Assembly: GCA_015661185.1 (NCBI GenBank)
Contig: JACVXU010000009.1
Coordinates: 1 to 38,248, forward strand
Direction of reading: 5' to 3'
DNA length: 38,248 nt
Source of the DNA: Bacteroidota bacterium
GTDB lineage: Bacteria > Bacteroidota > Ignavibacteria > UBA10030
Under the pieces are notes generated by a model. It searched no databases, was not told where the DNA came from, and worked only from the letters and a program-made list of their open reading frames with translations. Positions 15,454 through 23,736 of this stretch are shown here, piece by piece; position 1 is the stretch's first letter; each line of letters starts with the position of its first letter. The translations under genes and the position numbers were made by a program.

Positions 15454-15481
15454 TCCCGACAATCCGTTCGGATCGCCGGGA
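15454..15481 (-). promoter_or_regulatory. Hairpin in the rpsI-rpsB spacer, candidate leader element
   Basis: On the minus strand UCCCGGCGAUCC pairs with GGAUUGUCGGGA around a GAAC tetraloop, 12 bp with two G-U pairs. The G-U pairs mean it is stable only in the RNA reading toward rpsB. No T tract follows, so it does not look like an intrinsic terminator. It ends about 50 bases before the rpsB start, where S2-binding autoregulatory leaders lie in other bacteria. An S2 leader is an inference. Confidence 0.45.
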
Positions 15482-15528
15482 CACTCCCGTTCAGATCAGA
15501 GAATATGATTGATAAATAAAAACTCTGG

Positions 15529-15915
15529 TTAACGCTTCGAGAACTGGAATCGTTTACGAGCCTTCTTCTGACCATACTTCTTCCGCTCGACCATACGCGG
15601 GTCTCTTGTCAAAAGTCCGGCATTCCGAAGGTTCTGCCTGTGATCCTCGTCGATTGACACGAGTGATCGGGCAATCCCAAGCTTGATCGCCCCAGCCTGG
15701 CCTGTCTGTCCGCCCCCTTCAACCCTGACCTTTACGTCATAGCGACCCTGTGTCGCCGTCGCCTCAAAGGGCTTAAGGACTTCCTCACGCAATACTGCGA
15801 TCGGAAAATATATCTCCAGTTCTTTCTTGTTGATGGTAACCTTGCCGGATCCGTCCGTGAGCTTCACGCGAGCCACGGCAGTTTTCCGACGACCAACGGT
15901 CATAATTGGTGGCAT
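15529..15915 (-). CDS. rpsI: 30S ribosomal protein S9
   Basis: A 128-residue S9 protein. Signatures are [22 protein letters not shown] at the start, the [20 protein letters not shown] core and the basic tail ending [12 protein letters not shown], whose last residues reach the P-site tRNA. It follows rplM by 24 bases, the universal rplM-rpsI pair. Confidence 0.97.
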   Translation of the reverse strand: MPPIMTVGRRKTAVARVKLTDGSGKVTINKKELEIYFPIAVLREEVLKPFEATATQGRYDVKVRVEGGGQTGQAGAIKLGIARSLVSIDEDHRQNLRNAGLLTRDPRMVERKKYGQKKARKRFQFSKR

Positions 15916-15939
15916 CGATATCCTTGTAAAGTGATGATG

Positions 15940-16380
15940 TTACAGTGAAAGGGGCTCAGGCATCTGAGCGCTGTGTGGATGTTCAGAGCCGACGTAAACC
16001 TTCAGTTTCTTGATCATTCTTCGTCCCAGTCGATTGTGCGGAAGCATGCCCTTGACAGCATGTTCGACCATCATATGCGGTTTGGTCTTTGCCACGTCTT
16101 TAATCGACTCAAACCTCGCTCCACCCGGGTACAACGTGTTGTGATAGTATTCCTTGAGTTCCTGACGCTTGCCGGTTACCACAACTTTTTCCGCATTGAT
16201 CACGACTACAAAATCACCAAGGTCTGCATTTGGTGTGAATGTCGGTTTGTGCTTGCCCCGGATAATATGGGCAATCTTGGAAGCGATACGACCCAAGGTC
16301 TTCCCCGTGGCATCGACAACGAACCACTTCTGGTCCACGTTTTCCTGTGTGAAAAACCTTGTCTTTGATGACAATTCCAC
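15940..16380 (-). CDS. rplM: 50S ribosomal protein L13
   Basis: A 146-residue L13 protein with VVDATGKTLGRIASKIAHIIRG, GDFVVVINAEKVVVTG and the KGMLPHNRLGRRMIKKLKVY signature. Translation starts at a GTG with CCGGAGGT upstream. It is the first gene of the ribosomal block. A TATATT sequence lies about 45 bases before the start, which may mark the promoter, but no firm -35 partner was identified. Confidence 0.97.
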   Translation of the reverse strand: MELSSKTRFFTQENVDQKWFVVDATGKTLGRIASKIAHIIRGKHKPTFTPNADLGDFVVVINAEKVVVTGKRQELKEYYHNTLYPGGARFESIKDVAKTKPHMMVEHAVKGMLPHNRLGRRMIKKLKVYVGSEHPHSAQMPEPLSL

Positions 16381-16543
16381 TCTTACCTCCGGATCAAAAG
16401 AAAAATTCTCAACTTCAAATTTGAGTTTTTAATATACCGCTCTTTGGCTGGAAAGTCAACGATTTTTTGGCTGGTCGGACGCTGGCCATGCATCGGACTA
16501 GCAACGTGCATAGAGGAATTCCACGGGACAGGAAACAACTTTG

Positions 16544-17431
16544 CTAGACCTGATTTTCAGCGTGGTAGGAGCTCCGTACCAACGGACCCGACTCTACGTG
16601 CCTGAAACCCATTTCCATTCCGAGCTCCTTAAGCATTCTGAACTCGTCAGGATGGGCATACCGATCAACGGGCAGATGCTTGTACGTGGGCTGCAAATAC
16701 TGCCCAAGTGTGAGAATATCGCACTTCGTCTTCCGGACATCCTTCATCACCTCAATAACTTCTTCGGTCTTTTCCCCGATCCCGAGCATCAATCCGGTTT
16801 TCGCAACAATTCCACGGCGCTTTGATCGCTCCAGGACCTCCAGGGATTGAAGGTAGTTAGCCTGCGGCCTCACCGTCCGGTAAAGGCGTGGAACAGTTTC
16901 CAGATTATGGTTCAGAATGTCGGGTCGGGCATCCAGGACAATGTTCAATGCTGCTTCGCTTCCCTTGAAATCCGGGATCAACACCTCAACGGTCACGCCG
17001 GACACTTCGCTGCGAATCAGTCGAATGGTTTCAGCAAAAATGGGGGCACCACCGTCCTGGCGCTCGTCACGGTTTACCGATGTGATAACTGCGTGACGAA
17101 TGCTCATCAACTTGACCGCGTCGACGACCCTCCGCGGCTCATCCCAATCAAGTCCGTATTCCGGCCGCCCGGTTTTCACCGCACAGAATCCGCATGAGCG
17201 GGTGCAAATATCCCCTAGGATCATGAATGTCGCCGTCCCGGAGTGCCAGCACTCCCCCATATTCGGGCAACGAGCTTCTTCACAAACAGTATGCAACCGA
17301 TGAGTGTCGATGATGTCCTTAAGCTTCGCGTACCCTTCGCCACCCGGAATCTTTGCCTTCAACCACTCCGGTCGCCGTGGTCTCTGAGATTCTGCTTTTC
17401 CTATCGCGAGTTTTTCAGATGTCAACGCCAC
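16544..17431 (-). CDS. lipA: Lipoyl synthase
   Basis: A 295-residue radical SAM enzyme that inserts two sulfurs into protein-bound octanoyl groups. The auxiliary [4Fe-4S] cluster motif is [12 protein letters not shown] and the radical SAM CxxxCxxC motif is CTRSCGFC. The C-terminal RSSY serine that ligates the auxiliary cluster is present. The usual [10 protein letters not shown] and [15 protein letters not shown] segments are intact. Its start directly abuts the E2 stop, so it is co-transcribed with the lipoyl-carrying protein it modifies and with lipB, giving a self-contained lipoate cluster. Confidence 0.97.
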   Translation of the reverse strand: MALTSEKLAIGKAESQRPRRPEWLKAKIPGGEGYAKLKDIIDTHRLHTVCEEARCPNMGECWHSGTATFMILGDICTRSCGFCAVKTGRPEYGLDWDEPRRVVDAVKLMSIRHAVITSVNRDERQDGGAPIFAETIRLIRSEVSGVTVEVLIPDFKGSEAALNIVLDARPDILNHNLETVPRLYRTVRPQANYLQSLEVLERSKRRGIVAKTGLMLGIGEKTEEVIEVMKDVRKTKCDILTLGQYLQPTYKHLPVDRYAHPDEFRMLKELGMEMGFRHVESGPLVRSSYHAENQV

Positions 17432-18733
17432 TTAGAATATCCTCGTGAAATCATATTGTTCAAGATTGGAAACAACTTTGGCCAGGAACTGCCCGCCAAG
17501 CGCACCATCGATGATGCGATGGTCGAACGCAAGCGTAAGGTAGACCATTGACCGGACGGCGATTGAATCGCTTCCCGCGGAATCCGTCAGGACCACGGGA
17601 CGCTTCTTTATCGCACCAACCCCCAGAATCGCCACCTGCGGCTGATTGATGATCGGCGTGCCGATGATGTTTCCGAAGACGCCATAATTCGTCACCGTGA
17701 ATGTTCCGCCCTGGATTTCCTCAGGCATCAGACGCTTTGTTCGCGTCCGGACAGCAAGATCATTGATGGCTCGTGCAATCCCGAAGAAATTCTTTTCATC
17801 TGCGTTCTTGATGACCGGGACGATGAGCCCACTGGGAGAAGCGACAGCAATCCCGAAATTGATCGACTTCTTGAGAATGATCTTGTCCCCCTCAACGGAG
17901 CTATTGAGCAGCGGAAACGCTATCAGCGCTCTTACAGACGCATCGACGATGAACGGCATGAAAGTGAACTTGAAGCCCTCCTGCTGTTCGAATCGATCAG
18001 CGTACTTCGACCGAAACTCAACGATTCTTGAGAGATCGCATTCAGAGATAGCCTCGACATGCGGAGACGTGCGAACACTCCGCACCATGTGTTCCGCCAT
18101 CTTCACCTGAATGTTCTCCATCTGAACCACCTCGAAGTGGGGTGGCGGATACTTCAGCTGGAGTTTCTTGATGTCGATGCGCTCGACCGTGGCCTGCGCC
18201 GATGAGGCGGGTCCGGTCACCCGCTTCTTGAGGTATTCTTCTACGTCCTTCTTTGTGAGCCGACCCGCGATCCCGGAGCCATCGAGGTGGTCCAATTCCT
18301 CAAGAGCGACCCCTTCCTTCCCGGCGATTGCCCGAACCAAGGGTGAATAGAAGCGCCCTCCTTCAGGTTTTGTCTCTTTCTTGATAGGCGCTCCGAAGGC
18401 TTCCGCCCTTGGCTGAGCCGCGACTGAAGAACTCGCAGACGACTTCGGGTCAGCCGGCGGGGCCGTCGCTGGCAATTCTATCCTCACAGAAGCCGCATCC
18501 GTCTCGATGAGTGCTATCACCGTACCTACGTCGACGGTCTCACCTTCAGGGACTATGATCTTCGAAAGGAATCCCGCCGCCGGCGAAGGAATCTCCGAGT
18601 CAACCTTGTCTGTGCTAATCTCAAGAATCGACTCGTCCTGTGCGATCTTCTCACCGGGCTTTTTCATCCAGCGAAGGATCTTCCCTTCCTGAATACTCTC
18701 CCCCATCTTCGGCATCACAACGTCGACGATCAT
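17432..18733 (-). CDS. 2-oxo acid dehydrogenase E2 (dihydrolipoyl acyltransferase)
   Basis: A 433-residue core subunit of a 2-oxo acid dehydrogenase complex. An N-terminal lipoyl domain carries the modified lysine K43 in STDKVDSEIPSP. An alanine/proline-rich linker follows. The peripheral subunit-binding domain lies around 127-172 (SPLVRAIAGKEGVALEELD). The catalytic domain ends with the acyltransferase motif FDHRIIDGALGGQFL, whose His and Asp are the active-site residues. There is a single lipoyl domain. Pairing with a fused E1 of branched-chain type suggests a branched-chain or broad 2-oxo acid complex rather than a classical pyruvate E2, but the sequence alone does not settle this. It sits 12 bases after E1. 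Confidence 0.93.
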   Translation of the reverse strand: MIVDVVMPKMGESIQEGKILRWMKKPGEKIAQDESILEISTDKVDSEIPSPAAGFLSKIIVPEGETVDVGTVIALIETDAASVRIELPATAPPADPKSSASSSVAAQPRAEAFGAPIKKETKPEGGRFYSPLVRAIAGKEGVALEELDHLDGSGIAGRLTKKDVEEYLKKRVTGPASSAQATVERIDIKKLQLKYPPPHFEVVQMENIQVKMAEHMVRSVRTSPHVEAISECDLSRIVEFRSKYADRFEQQEGFKFTFMPFIVDASVRALIAFPLLNSSVEGDKIILKKSINFGIAVASPSGLIVPVIKNADEKNFFGIARAINDLAVRTRTKRLMPEEIQGGTFTVTNYGVFGNIIGTPIINQPQVAILGVGAIKKRPVVLTDSAGSDSIAVRSMVYLTLAFDHRIIDGALGGQFLAKVVSNLEQYDFTRIF

Positions 18734-18745
18734 TGGAGGGCTCCT

Positions 18746-20794
18746 TCAGTATGCGGCAAGATCTTCGAGGGCTGCGATGAGTTTGGCTTCATTGGGGAGC
18801 ATTTCGTTCTCAAGCGGAGGACTGTAAGGGACCGGAGTGTCAAGAGCCGCCACTCGCTTCACCGGGGCATCAAGGTACTCAAAACAATGTTGCGCAATCA
18901 ACGCCGCAATCTCCGCCCCAAATCCGGCTGTGATCGTGTCTTCATGAGCTATCAAAACTTTGCCGGTCTTCTTCACAGAGGCGTAGATTGCATCCGTATC
19001 GAGGGGATTGATCGTGCGTAGGTCGATGACCTCAACACTCACCCCTCGATCTTCAATTTTTCGTGCCGCTTCAAGTGACTTCTGGACCAAGGCGCCGTAT
19101 GTGATGATGCTGATGTCAGTCCCCTGCCTCTTGACGGAAGCAATGCCAAACGGAAGCACATAATTCTCATCCGGCTCGAGTGAGGCGGCGTATCCTTGCC
19201 GGTACAGTCCCTTGTGCTCCATGAAAATCACAGGATCGTCACCTCGTATGGCGGCCTTGAGCAGACCTTTCGCGTCAGCCGCATTGGAGGGGAAGGCCAG
19301 ACGGATTCCCGGGACGTGAGCCAGGATGCTCTCAAGGCATTGGCTGTGATAATGCCCTCCGTGGATATACCCCCCTACCGGGACGCGTATGACGAATGGA
19401 CACGGCCAACCGTTATTCGAGCGGTACCGGAACATCGCAATCTCGTCGCGGATTTGCATGAACGCGGGCCAGATATAGTCACCGAACTGAATCTCCGGAA
19501 CCGGCGACCATCCTTTCAGCGCAAGGCCGGCTGCCACACCGACAATGCTCGCTTCGGCGAGTGGCGAATTGAATGCACGCGAGACGCCATAGTGTGTCGA
19601 GATACCTTTCGTTGCAGTGAAGACTCCGCCTTTACCATCTGCCACGTCCTGACCGAAGATAATCATCTTCGGGTTGCGCGCCATTTCCTCTTTCAACGCA
19701 TGATTGATCGCGTCAACGAGTACGACCTTCGGTCCTGTATGCGTCGGCTCCACAAAGTCACGCGGAGGATTTGCGTGAGCGCTGCCGTACACGTAATGCT
19801 GTACCGTCGATGGATCCGGCAGCGGGCGGAACTCAGCCCACTTCGCAGCTGCATCGACTGCTTCTTTCGCCTCAGCCTGAATCTCCGTCGCTTCTTTGTC
19901 GGTAATGAAGCCTTCTTCGATCAGGTAGTGGGTCATGATCGGATTGGGATCTCTGGCCTTGTCCCGTTCGACATCCTCTTTGCTTCGATACTTGAGCTGA
20001 TCGTCTGAGGAAGAGTGTGGAAGGAGCCGGACCACGTTCGCACGGATCAGGGACGGACCGCCACCCTTGCGAGCCCGGCCGACCGCTTTCTGCATCGCAG
20101 TATAGACTTCGGCGAAATTCGACCCATCAACTTCAAATCGTTCCAGTCCCTTGAAACCGCTGACGACTTCAAACACCGAGCCGCCGGCAGTCTGGTTTTC
20201 CACCGGAACCGATATTGCATAGCGGTTGTCCTGAATGAAAAAGATGACAGGATACGCATCGCGTGCGGCCCAGTTGACAGCCTCGAAAAACTCCCCTTCG
20301 CTCGTGGCCCCTTCACCGGAAGAAACATAGACAACCTCATCCGTCCGTTCCTTTTTGCACGCCATGGCAACACCCACCGCCTGAAGGTACTGCGTGCCGG
20401 TCGGGCTTGATTGAGTTGGGATCCGAATATCGGGCCTGCCGTAATGGCCCTGGGGCAGGCGACCGCCTGTGGTGGGATCTTCAGCGCGGTGCAGAGCAGA
20501 AAGGAAAATGTCCTCTATCGTCATGCCCATATGAAGCGCAAACGCCATGTCGCGGTAGTACGGGAATCCCCAATCATGATTCGGCCGGAGAGCGGCTGCC
20601 GCGGCGACCTGCGCCGCCTCGTGGCCGGAACCGCCGATATGAAAGAAGCACTTCCCCTGCTTCAGCATGATGAGGATCTTCTCGTCTGCGCGACGAGCAA
20701 CCAGCATCGTGCGATATGCCCGGAGAAGCTCTTCTTTCGAAAGCTTCACCGCGCTCGACTCCCTGGCTGCAACACGTGACTGTGTTGTCGGCAT
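18746..20794 (-). CDS. 2-oxo acid dehydrogenase E1, alpha and beta fused
   Basis: A 682-residue thiamine-diphosphate enzyme combining both E1 subunits in one chain. The alpha part (to about 340) has GGSGHEAAQVAAAAAL and the ThDP/Mg motif GEGATSEGEFFEAVNWA ending QDNRYAIS. The beta part begins near VVLVDAINHALKEEM and holds GKGGVFTATKG, FNSPLAEASIVGVAAGLAL and the C-terminal VIDLRTINPLD and IAHEDTITAGFG segments. The fused form is common in Bacteroidota and relatives and is usually annotated as a branched-chain or general 2-oxo acid E1. MPTTQSRV at 20794 has AGGAGA 9 bases upstream, so the longer frame to 20851 is not used. It acts with the adjacent E2 and lpd. Confidence 0.93.
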   Translation of the reverse strand: MPTTQSRVAARESSAVKLSKEELLRAYRTMLVARRADEKILIMLKQGKCFFHIGGSGHEAAQVAAAAALRPNHDWGFPYYRDMAFALHMGMTIEDIFLSALHRAEDPTTGGRLPQGHYGRPDIRIPTQSSPTGTQYLQAVGVAMACKKERTDEVVYVSSGEGATSEGEFFEAVNWAARDAYPVIFFIQDNRYAISVPVENQTAGGSVFEVVSGFKGLERFEVDGSNFAEVYTAMQKAVGRARKGGGPSLIRANVVRLLPHSSSDDQLKYRSKEDVERDKARDPNPIMTHYLIEEGFITDKEATEIQAEAKEAVDAAAKWAEFRPLPDPSTVQHYVYGSAHANPPRDFVEPTHTGPKVVLVDAINHALKEEMARNPKMIIFGQDVADGKGGVFTATKGISTHYGVSRAFNSPLAEASIVGVAAGLALKGWSPVPEIQFGDYIWPAFMQIRDEIAMFRYRSNNGWPCPFVIRVPVGGYIHGGHYHSQCLESILAHVPGIRLAFPSNAADAKGLLKAAIRGDDPVIFMEHKGLYRQGYAASLEPDENYVLPFGIASVKRQGTDISIITYGALVQKSLEAARKIEDRGVSVEVIDLRTINPLDTDAIYASVKKTGKVLIAHEDTITAGFGAEIAALIAQHCFEYLDAPVKRVAALDTPVPYSPPLENEMLPNEAKLIAALEDLAAY

Positions 20795-20847
20795 GTATTC
20801 AACATCTCCTCTCGTCAGGACATCCCCTCGACGGATTACTCCTGCGA

Positions 20848-21540
20848 TCACTGAATTTGAAGTGACTCAACACGTTTTCGGAGCGATTCAGCAGAAACCA
20901 GTACAGGCATACAACCAAAAACGCCGGCAAAAGATTCCGTCAGCTTGCGTTCGACCTCCTCGATAGGGATTTCCCTTCCAAGGTACCGCTGCATCGAGGT
21001 TATGCCTTTGTGGAAAATGCCGCACGGGATGATGCGTTCAAACTTTTGAAGATCCGTGTTTACGTTCAGGGCGAACCCGTGCATGGTTATCCACTTGCTC
21101 ACCTTGACTCCGATCGCAGCGATCTTTTCTCCACGGACCCACACACCCGTCATGCCCTCTTCCCGCCCTCCTTTGATGCCAAAAGCATCCAGGAGATCGA
21201 TGAGAACATCCTCAAGTGAGCGTAAATACTTGTGGATATCTGGAGAGTACTTGTTGAGGTCCAAAATGGGATAGCCGACAATCTGGCCCGGGCCATGGTA
21301 GGTAATATCGCCTCCCCGGTCAATCCGAAACACTTCTGTTCCGTCTTTGCTGAGTTCTGCGTCCGATGCGAGAAGATGATTAGCGTCCCCGCCCTTTCCC
21401 AGAGTATAGACGTGATCGTGTTCTGTGAGAAGCAGGACATCGTCGATCAGGCCAAGACGTCGCAGATCGAAGACCCTTTGCTGTAAGTCCCAAGCTTCAG
21501 CGTAGCGGGTCCGGCCAAGATTCGAGACTAAGATCTGCAT
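20848..21540 (-). CDS. lipB: Octanoyl-[acyl-carrier-protein]:protein N-octanoyltransferase
   Basis: A 230-residue enzyme moving octanoyl groups from ACP to lipoyl domains. The conserved RGGDITYHGPGQIVGYPILDL block, the catalytic lysine in AIGVKVSKWITMHGFALN and the catalytic cysteine in IIPCGI are all present. It lies between lpd and E1, with 26 and about 50 bases of spacing. Together with lipA at the end of the cluster it provides the complete endogenous lipoylation route for the E2 encoded here. Confidence 0.96.
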   Translation of the reverse strand: MQILVSNLGRTRYAEAWDLQQRVFDLRRLGLIDDVLLLTEHDHVYTLGKGGDANHLLASDAELSKDGTEVFRIDRGGDITYHGPGQIVGYPILDLNKYSPDIHKYLRSLEDVLIDLLDAFGIKGGREEGMTGVWVRGEKIAAIGVKVSKWITMHGFALNVNTDLQKFERIIPCGIFHKGITSMQRYLGREIPIEEVERKLTESFAGVFGCMPVLVSAESLRKRVESLQIQ

Positions 21541-21566
21541 TCTTCCTCAGATTGTTAGCATGCTTC

Positions 21567-22961
21567 TTATAGATGTATTGCGTGCCCGAATGCGTCTCCG
21601 GCAGCTTCCATGATCGCTTCAGACAGTGTGGGATGAGCATGCATGGTCCGGTGAATCTCTTCATTCGTCGTTTCGAGTGCCCTCGCCAGGACCAACTCGG
21701 CGATGAGCTCGGTCGCCTCAGTGCCGAGAATGTGGGCACCGAGGAGCTCACCGTATTTCTCATCGAATATCAACTTGACGGTTCCTTCGGTCGCTCCGAT
21801 CGCCATCGCCTTGCCGAGCGGACGGTAGGGGAAACGACCAACTTTTATCTTGTGTCCGGACGCGACAGCGGCTTCTTCCGTCATTCCGACGCTGGCAACT
21901 TGCGGCTGGCAATACGTGCAGCTCGGGATGTTCGAACGATCGAAGCTGCGGATCGACTTCCCCGCGAGATGTTCGACGGCTACAACGCCTTGCTGAGAAG
22001 CGGCGTGAGCAAGCCATGGCGCACCCGAGACATCACCAATGGCATAGATTCCATCGACGGTCGTCTTTCCAAATTTATCTACGACGATGGCGCCTTTTTC
22101 GACCTTTACGCCCACAGCTTCCAAACCCAGATTCTCGACATTTCCCTGAACCCCGACCGCCATGAGGGCAATATCCCCCTTCACGTCTGTCGTTCCTTCC
22201 TTCGTACTGACTTTCAAGCGGACGTCGTTTCCGACAACGACTGATTCCACTTTCGCATTCGTGAGAATTTCAATTCCCTGTTTCTTAAGGCTCGATTCGA
22301 GGAGCTTCGTTATTTCTCTGTCCTCTTTCGGCAGGACCGACGCCAACATCTCGATGATAGTGACTTTCGTTCCGAACGTATTGTAGAAATAGGCAAACTC
22401 GATGCCGATGGCGCCGCCTCCGATGACCAGAAGTGATTTTGGTACTTCAGGGAGCGTCATAGCCTCCGTGCTCGTGATAATCTTCTTCCTGTCAATCGTT
22501 GCCCCTGGAATTGATCGTGGCCTCCCGCCTGTAGCGAGAATCGTGTACTTCGTTTTCACCGTATCGACGACCTTGCCATCGTTCGTAACCTCGATGGCGT
22601 TCTTTCCCGTGAGCCTTGCCGTCCCGCTGACAACCTCGATCTTGTTCTTCTTCATCAAGTACTCCACCCCTTTCGAGATCCGATCGGCGACGTCCCGACT
22701 ACGCTTGATGATCTTTCCGAAGTCAAATGTCAGATCTTTGTACGAAAACCCAAATTCCTCCGCCTTTTTGAAAGAGTTGAACAGTTCGGCGCTCTTCAAC
22801 AGGGCCTTCGAGGGGATGCAGCCCCAATTGAGGCAGATTCCACCGAGTTTGTCACGCTCGATGATGCCCACTTTCATTCCCAGTTGTGCGGCCCGGATGG
22901 CTGCGACGTATCCACCGGGACCACCCCCAATGACGGTGACATCAAACAGTTTTTCAGCCAT
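21567..22961 (-). CDS. lpdA: Dihydrolipoyl dehydrogenase (E3)
   Basis: A 464-residue flavoprotein reoxidising dihydrolipoamide with NAD. It starts with the FAD-binding VIGGGPGGYVAAIRAAQLG. The redox disulfide C43/C48 lies in GGICLNWGCIPSKALL, followed by the NAD-binding VIGGGAIGIEFAYFY. The second FAD motif is DGIYAIGDVSGAPWLAHAA, and the C-terminal HAHPTLSEAIMEA carries the catalytic His-Glu pair. MAEKLFDV at 22961 with AAAGGA upstream matches family starts; the frame runs on to 23225, but that extension covers a promoter and hairpins. It is the first gene of the lpd-lipB-E1-E2-lipA cluster. Confidence 0.96.
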   Translation of the reverse strand: MAEKLFDVTVIGGGPGGYVAAIRAAQLGMKVGIIERDKLGGICLNWGCIPSKALLKSAELFNSFKKAEEFGFSYKDLTFDFGKIIKRSRDVADRISKGVEYLMKKNKIEVVSGTARLTGKNAIEVTNDGKVVDTVKTKYTILATGGRPRSIPGATIDRKKIITSTEAMTLPEVPKSLLVIGGGAIGIEFAYFYNTFGTKVTIIEMLASVLPKEDREITKLLESSLKKQGIEILTNAKVESVVVGNDVRLKVSTKEGTTDVKGDIALMAVGVQGNVENLGLEAVGVKVEKGAIVVDKFGKTTVDGIYAIGDVSGAPWLAHAASQQGVVAVEHLAGKSIRSFDRSNIPSCTYCQPQVASVGMTEEAAVASGHKIKVGRFPYRPLGKAMAIGATEGTVKLIFDEKYGELLGAHILGTEATELIAELVLARALETTNEEIHRTMHAHPTLSEAIMEAAGDAFGHAIHL

Positions 22962-23064
22962 GGAAATCCTTTCGAGGTTAAGCAGGAAACTTTCGCGGAG
23001 GCGTTCTCTCCGGGGAAGCAGGACGGGATCGAGAACAGGAACTAAGGTTGAAAGAGACGACTGC

Positions 23065-23093
23065 AATATAGCCATAACTGAAAAAAAAGGCAA
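23065..23093 (-). promoter_or_regulatory. Candidate promoter of the lpd-lipB-E1-E2-lipA cluster
   Basis: On the minus strand TTGCCT is followed after exactly 17 bases by TATATT, a sigma-70-like pair. It lies about 105 bases before the lpd start and within a run of eight T residues. It overlaps the base of a hairpin (23089-23109), so the T run could instead belong to a terminator or attenuator fed from further upstream. Confidence 0.4.
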
Positions 23094-23160
23094 CCAGCCT
23101 CCGGCTGCCCAGACATGGCCTACCGGGCCGACGGCGACGCTGGCGGCGCCCTCGGGTAGG
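23089..23160 (-). promoter_or_regulatory. Two hairpins upstream of lpd
   Basis: On the minus strand CCTACC...GGTAGG (23119-23160) closes a GC-rich hairpin that continues with GGGC/GCCC after a 3-base bulge. A second hairpin, 23089-23109, pairs AGCC with GGCT and GGC with GCC, and runs into TTTTTTTT at 23088-23081. No gene on this strand ends upstream, because smpB diverges. The pair therefore belongs either to a leader (attenuator) of the lpd operon or to a short independent RNA. Confidence 0.4.
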
Positions 23161-23203
23161 AAGAAGCGGCATGCAGGAACATGCATTCGGACGCAGATTG
23201 CGA

Positions 23204-23232
23204 TTGATTCTCTTTCACTTTTCACGTACTAT
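23204..23232 (+). promoter_or_regulatory. Candidate smpB promoter
   Basis: TTGATT at 23204-23209 and TACTAT at 23227-23232 are separated by 17 bases. The expected transcription start would lie only about 15 bases before the smpB ATG, giving a very short leader. Confidence 0.4.
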
Positions 23233-23252
23233 GATGCAAAATTTCGTGCGGG

Positions 23253-23717
23253 ATGACTGAGAAAGAACAGCGAGTTGTCATTTCAAATCGGAAGGCGCGG
23301 CACGACTATTTCATCCTTGACACGGTAGAGGCAGGCCTTGTGCTGAAAGGGACAGAAGTAAAGTCCCTCCGTGCGGGGAATGCGAACCTGCTGGACAGCC
23401 ATGCTCTCGTGAAGAATGGAGAGATGTGGCTCCTCGGGATGCATATCAGTCCATACAAGCAGGCCAGCTTTGAAAAGCACGACCCTCGGCGCACACGCAA
23501 ATTGCTGCTCAGCAAGCGCGAGATCAGACGGTTGCTCGGTAAAGTACAGGAAAAAGGGTTGACGATCATTCCCCTCTCGGTTTATTTCAAAGGCGCATAC
23601 GCGAAGGTGGAGCTGGCCATAGCGCAGGGGAAGAAGAGTTACGACAAGCGTGAAGCGCTTAAACAACGCGATGCTAAGCGTGAAATCGCACAGCGGTTAA
23701 GAAGAACTACGGACTAA
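23253..23717 (+). CDS. smpB: SsrA-binding protein
   Basis: A 154-residue protein that brings tmRNA to stalled ribosomes. Family segments are NRKARHDYFILDTVEAGLVL, GTEVKSLRAGNANLLDSHA, the central LLLSKREIRRLLGKVQEKG and the positively charged tail from GKKSYDKREALKQRDAKRE, which enters the mRNA channel. No tmRNA gene is visible in the window. The ATG at 23253 follows a weak GCGGG. tyrS follows after 19 bases, so the two are probably co-transcribed. Confidence 0.96.
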   Translation: MTEKEQRVVISNRKARHDYFILDTVEAGLVLKGTEVKSLRAGNANLLDSHALVKNGEMWLLGMHISPYKQASFEKHDPRRTRKLLLSKREIRRLLGKVQEKGLTIIPLSVYFKGAYAKVELAIAQGKKSYDKREALKQRDAKREIAQRLRRTTD

Positions 23718-23736
23718 CTGGAGATTCACGAAGGAA

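Noticed and set aside
22962-23225. An 88-residue N-terminal extension of dihydrolipoyl dehydrogenase
   Set aside because: The family start and a ribosome binding site are at 22961; the extension translates hairpins and a promoter-like region.
23000-23250. A tmRNA gene next to smpB
   Set aside because: No alanine tRNA-like ends (GGGG...TTCGA...CCCC plus an Ala-Ala tag frame) were found in the spacer; the hairpins there have a different layout.
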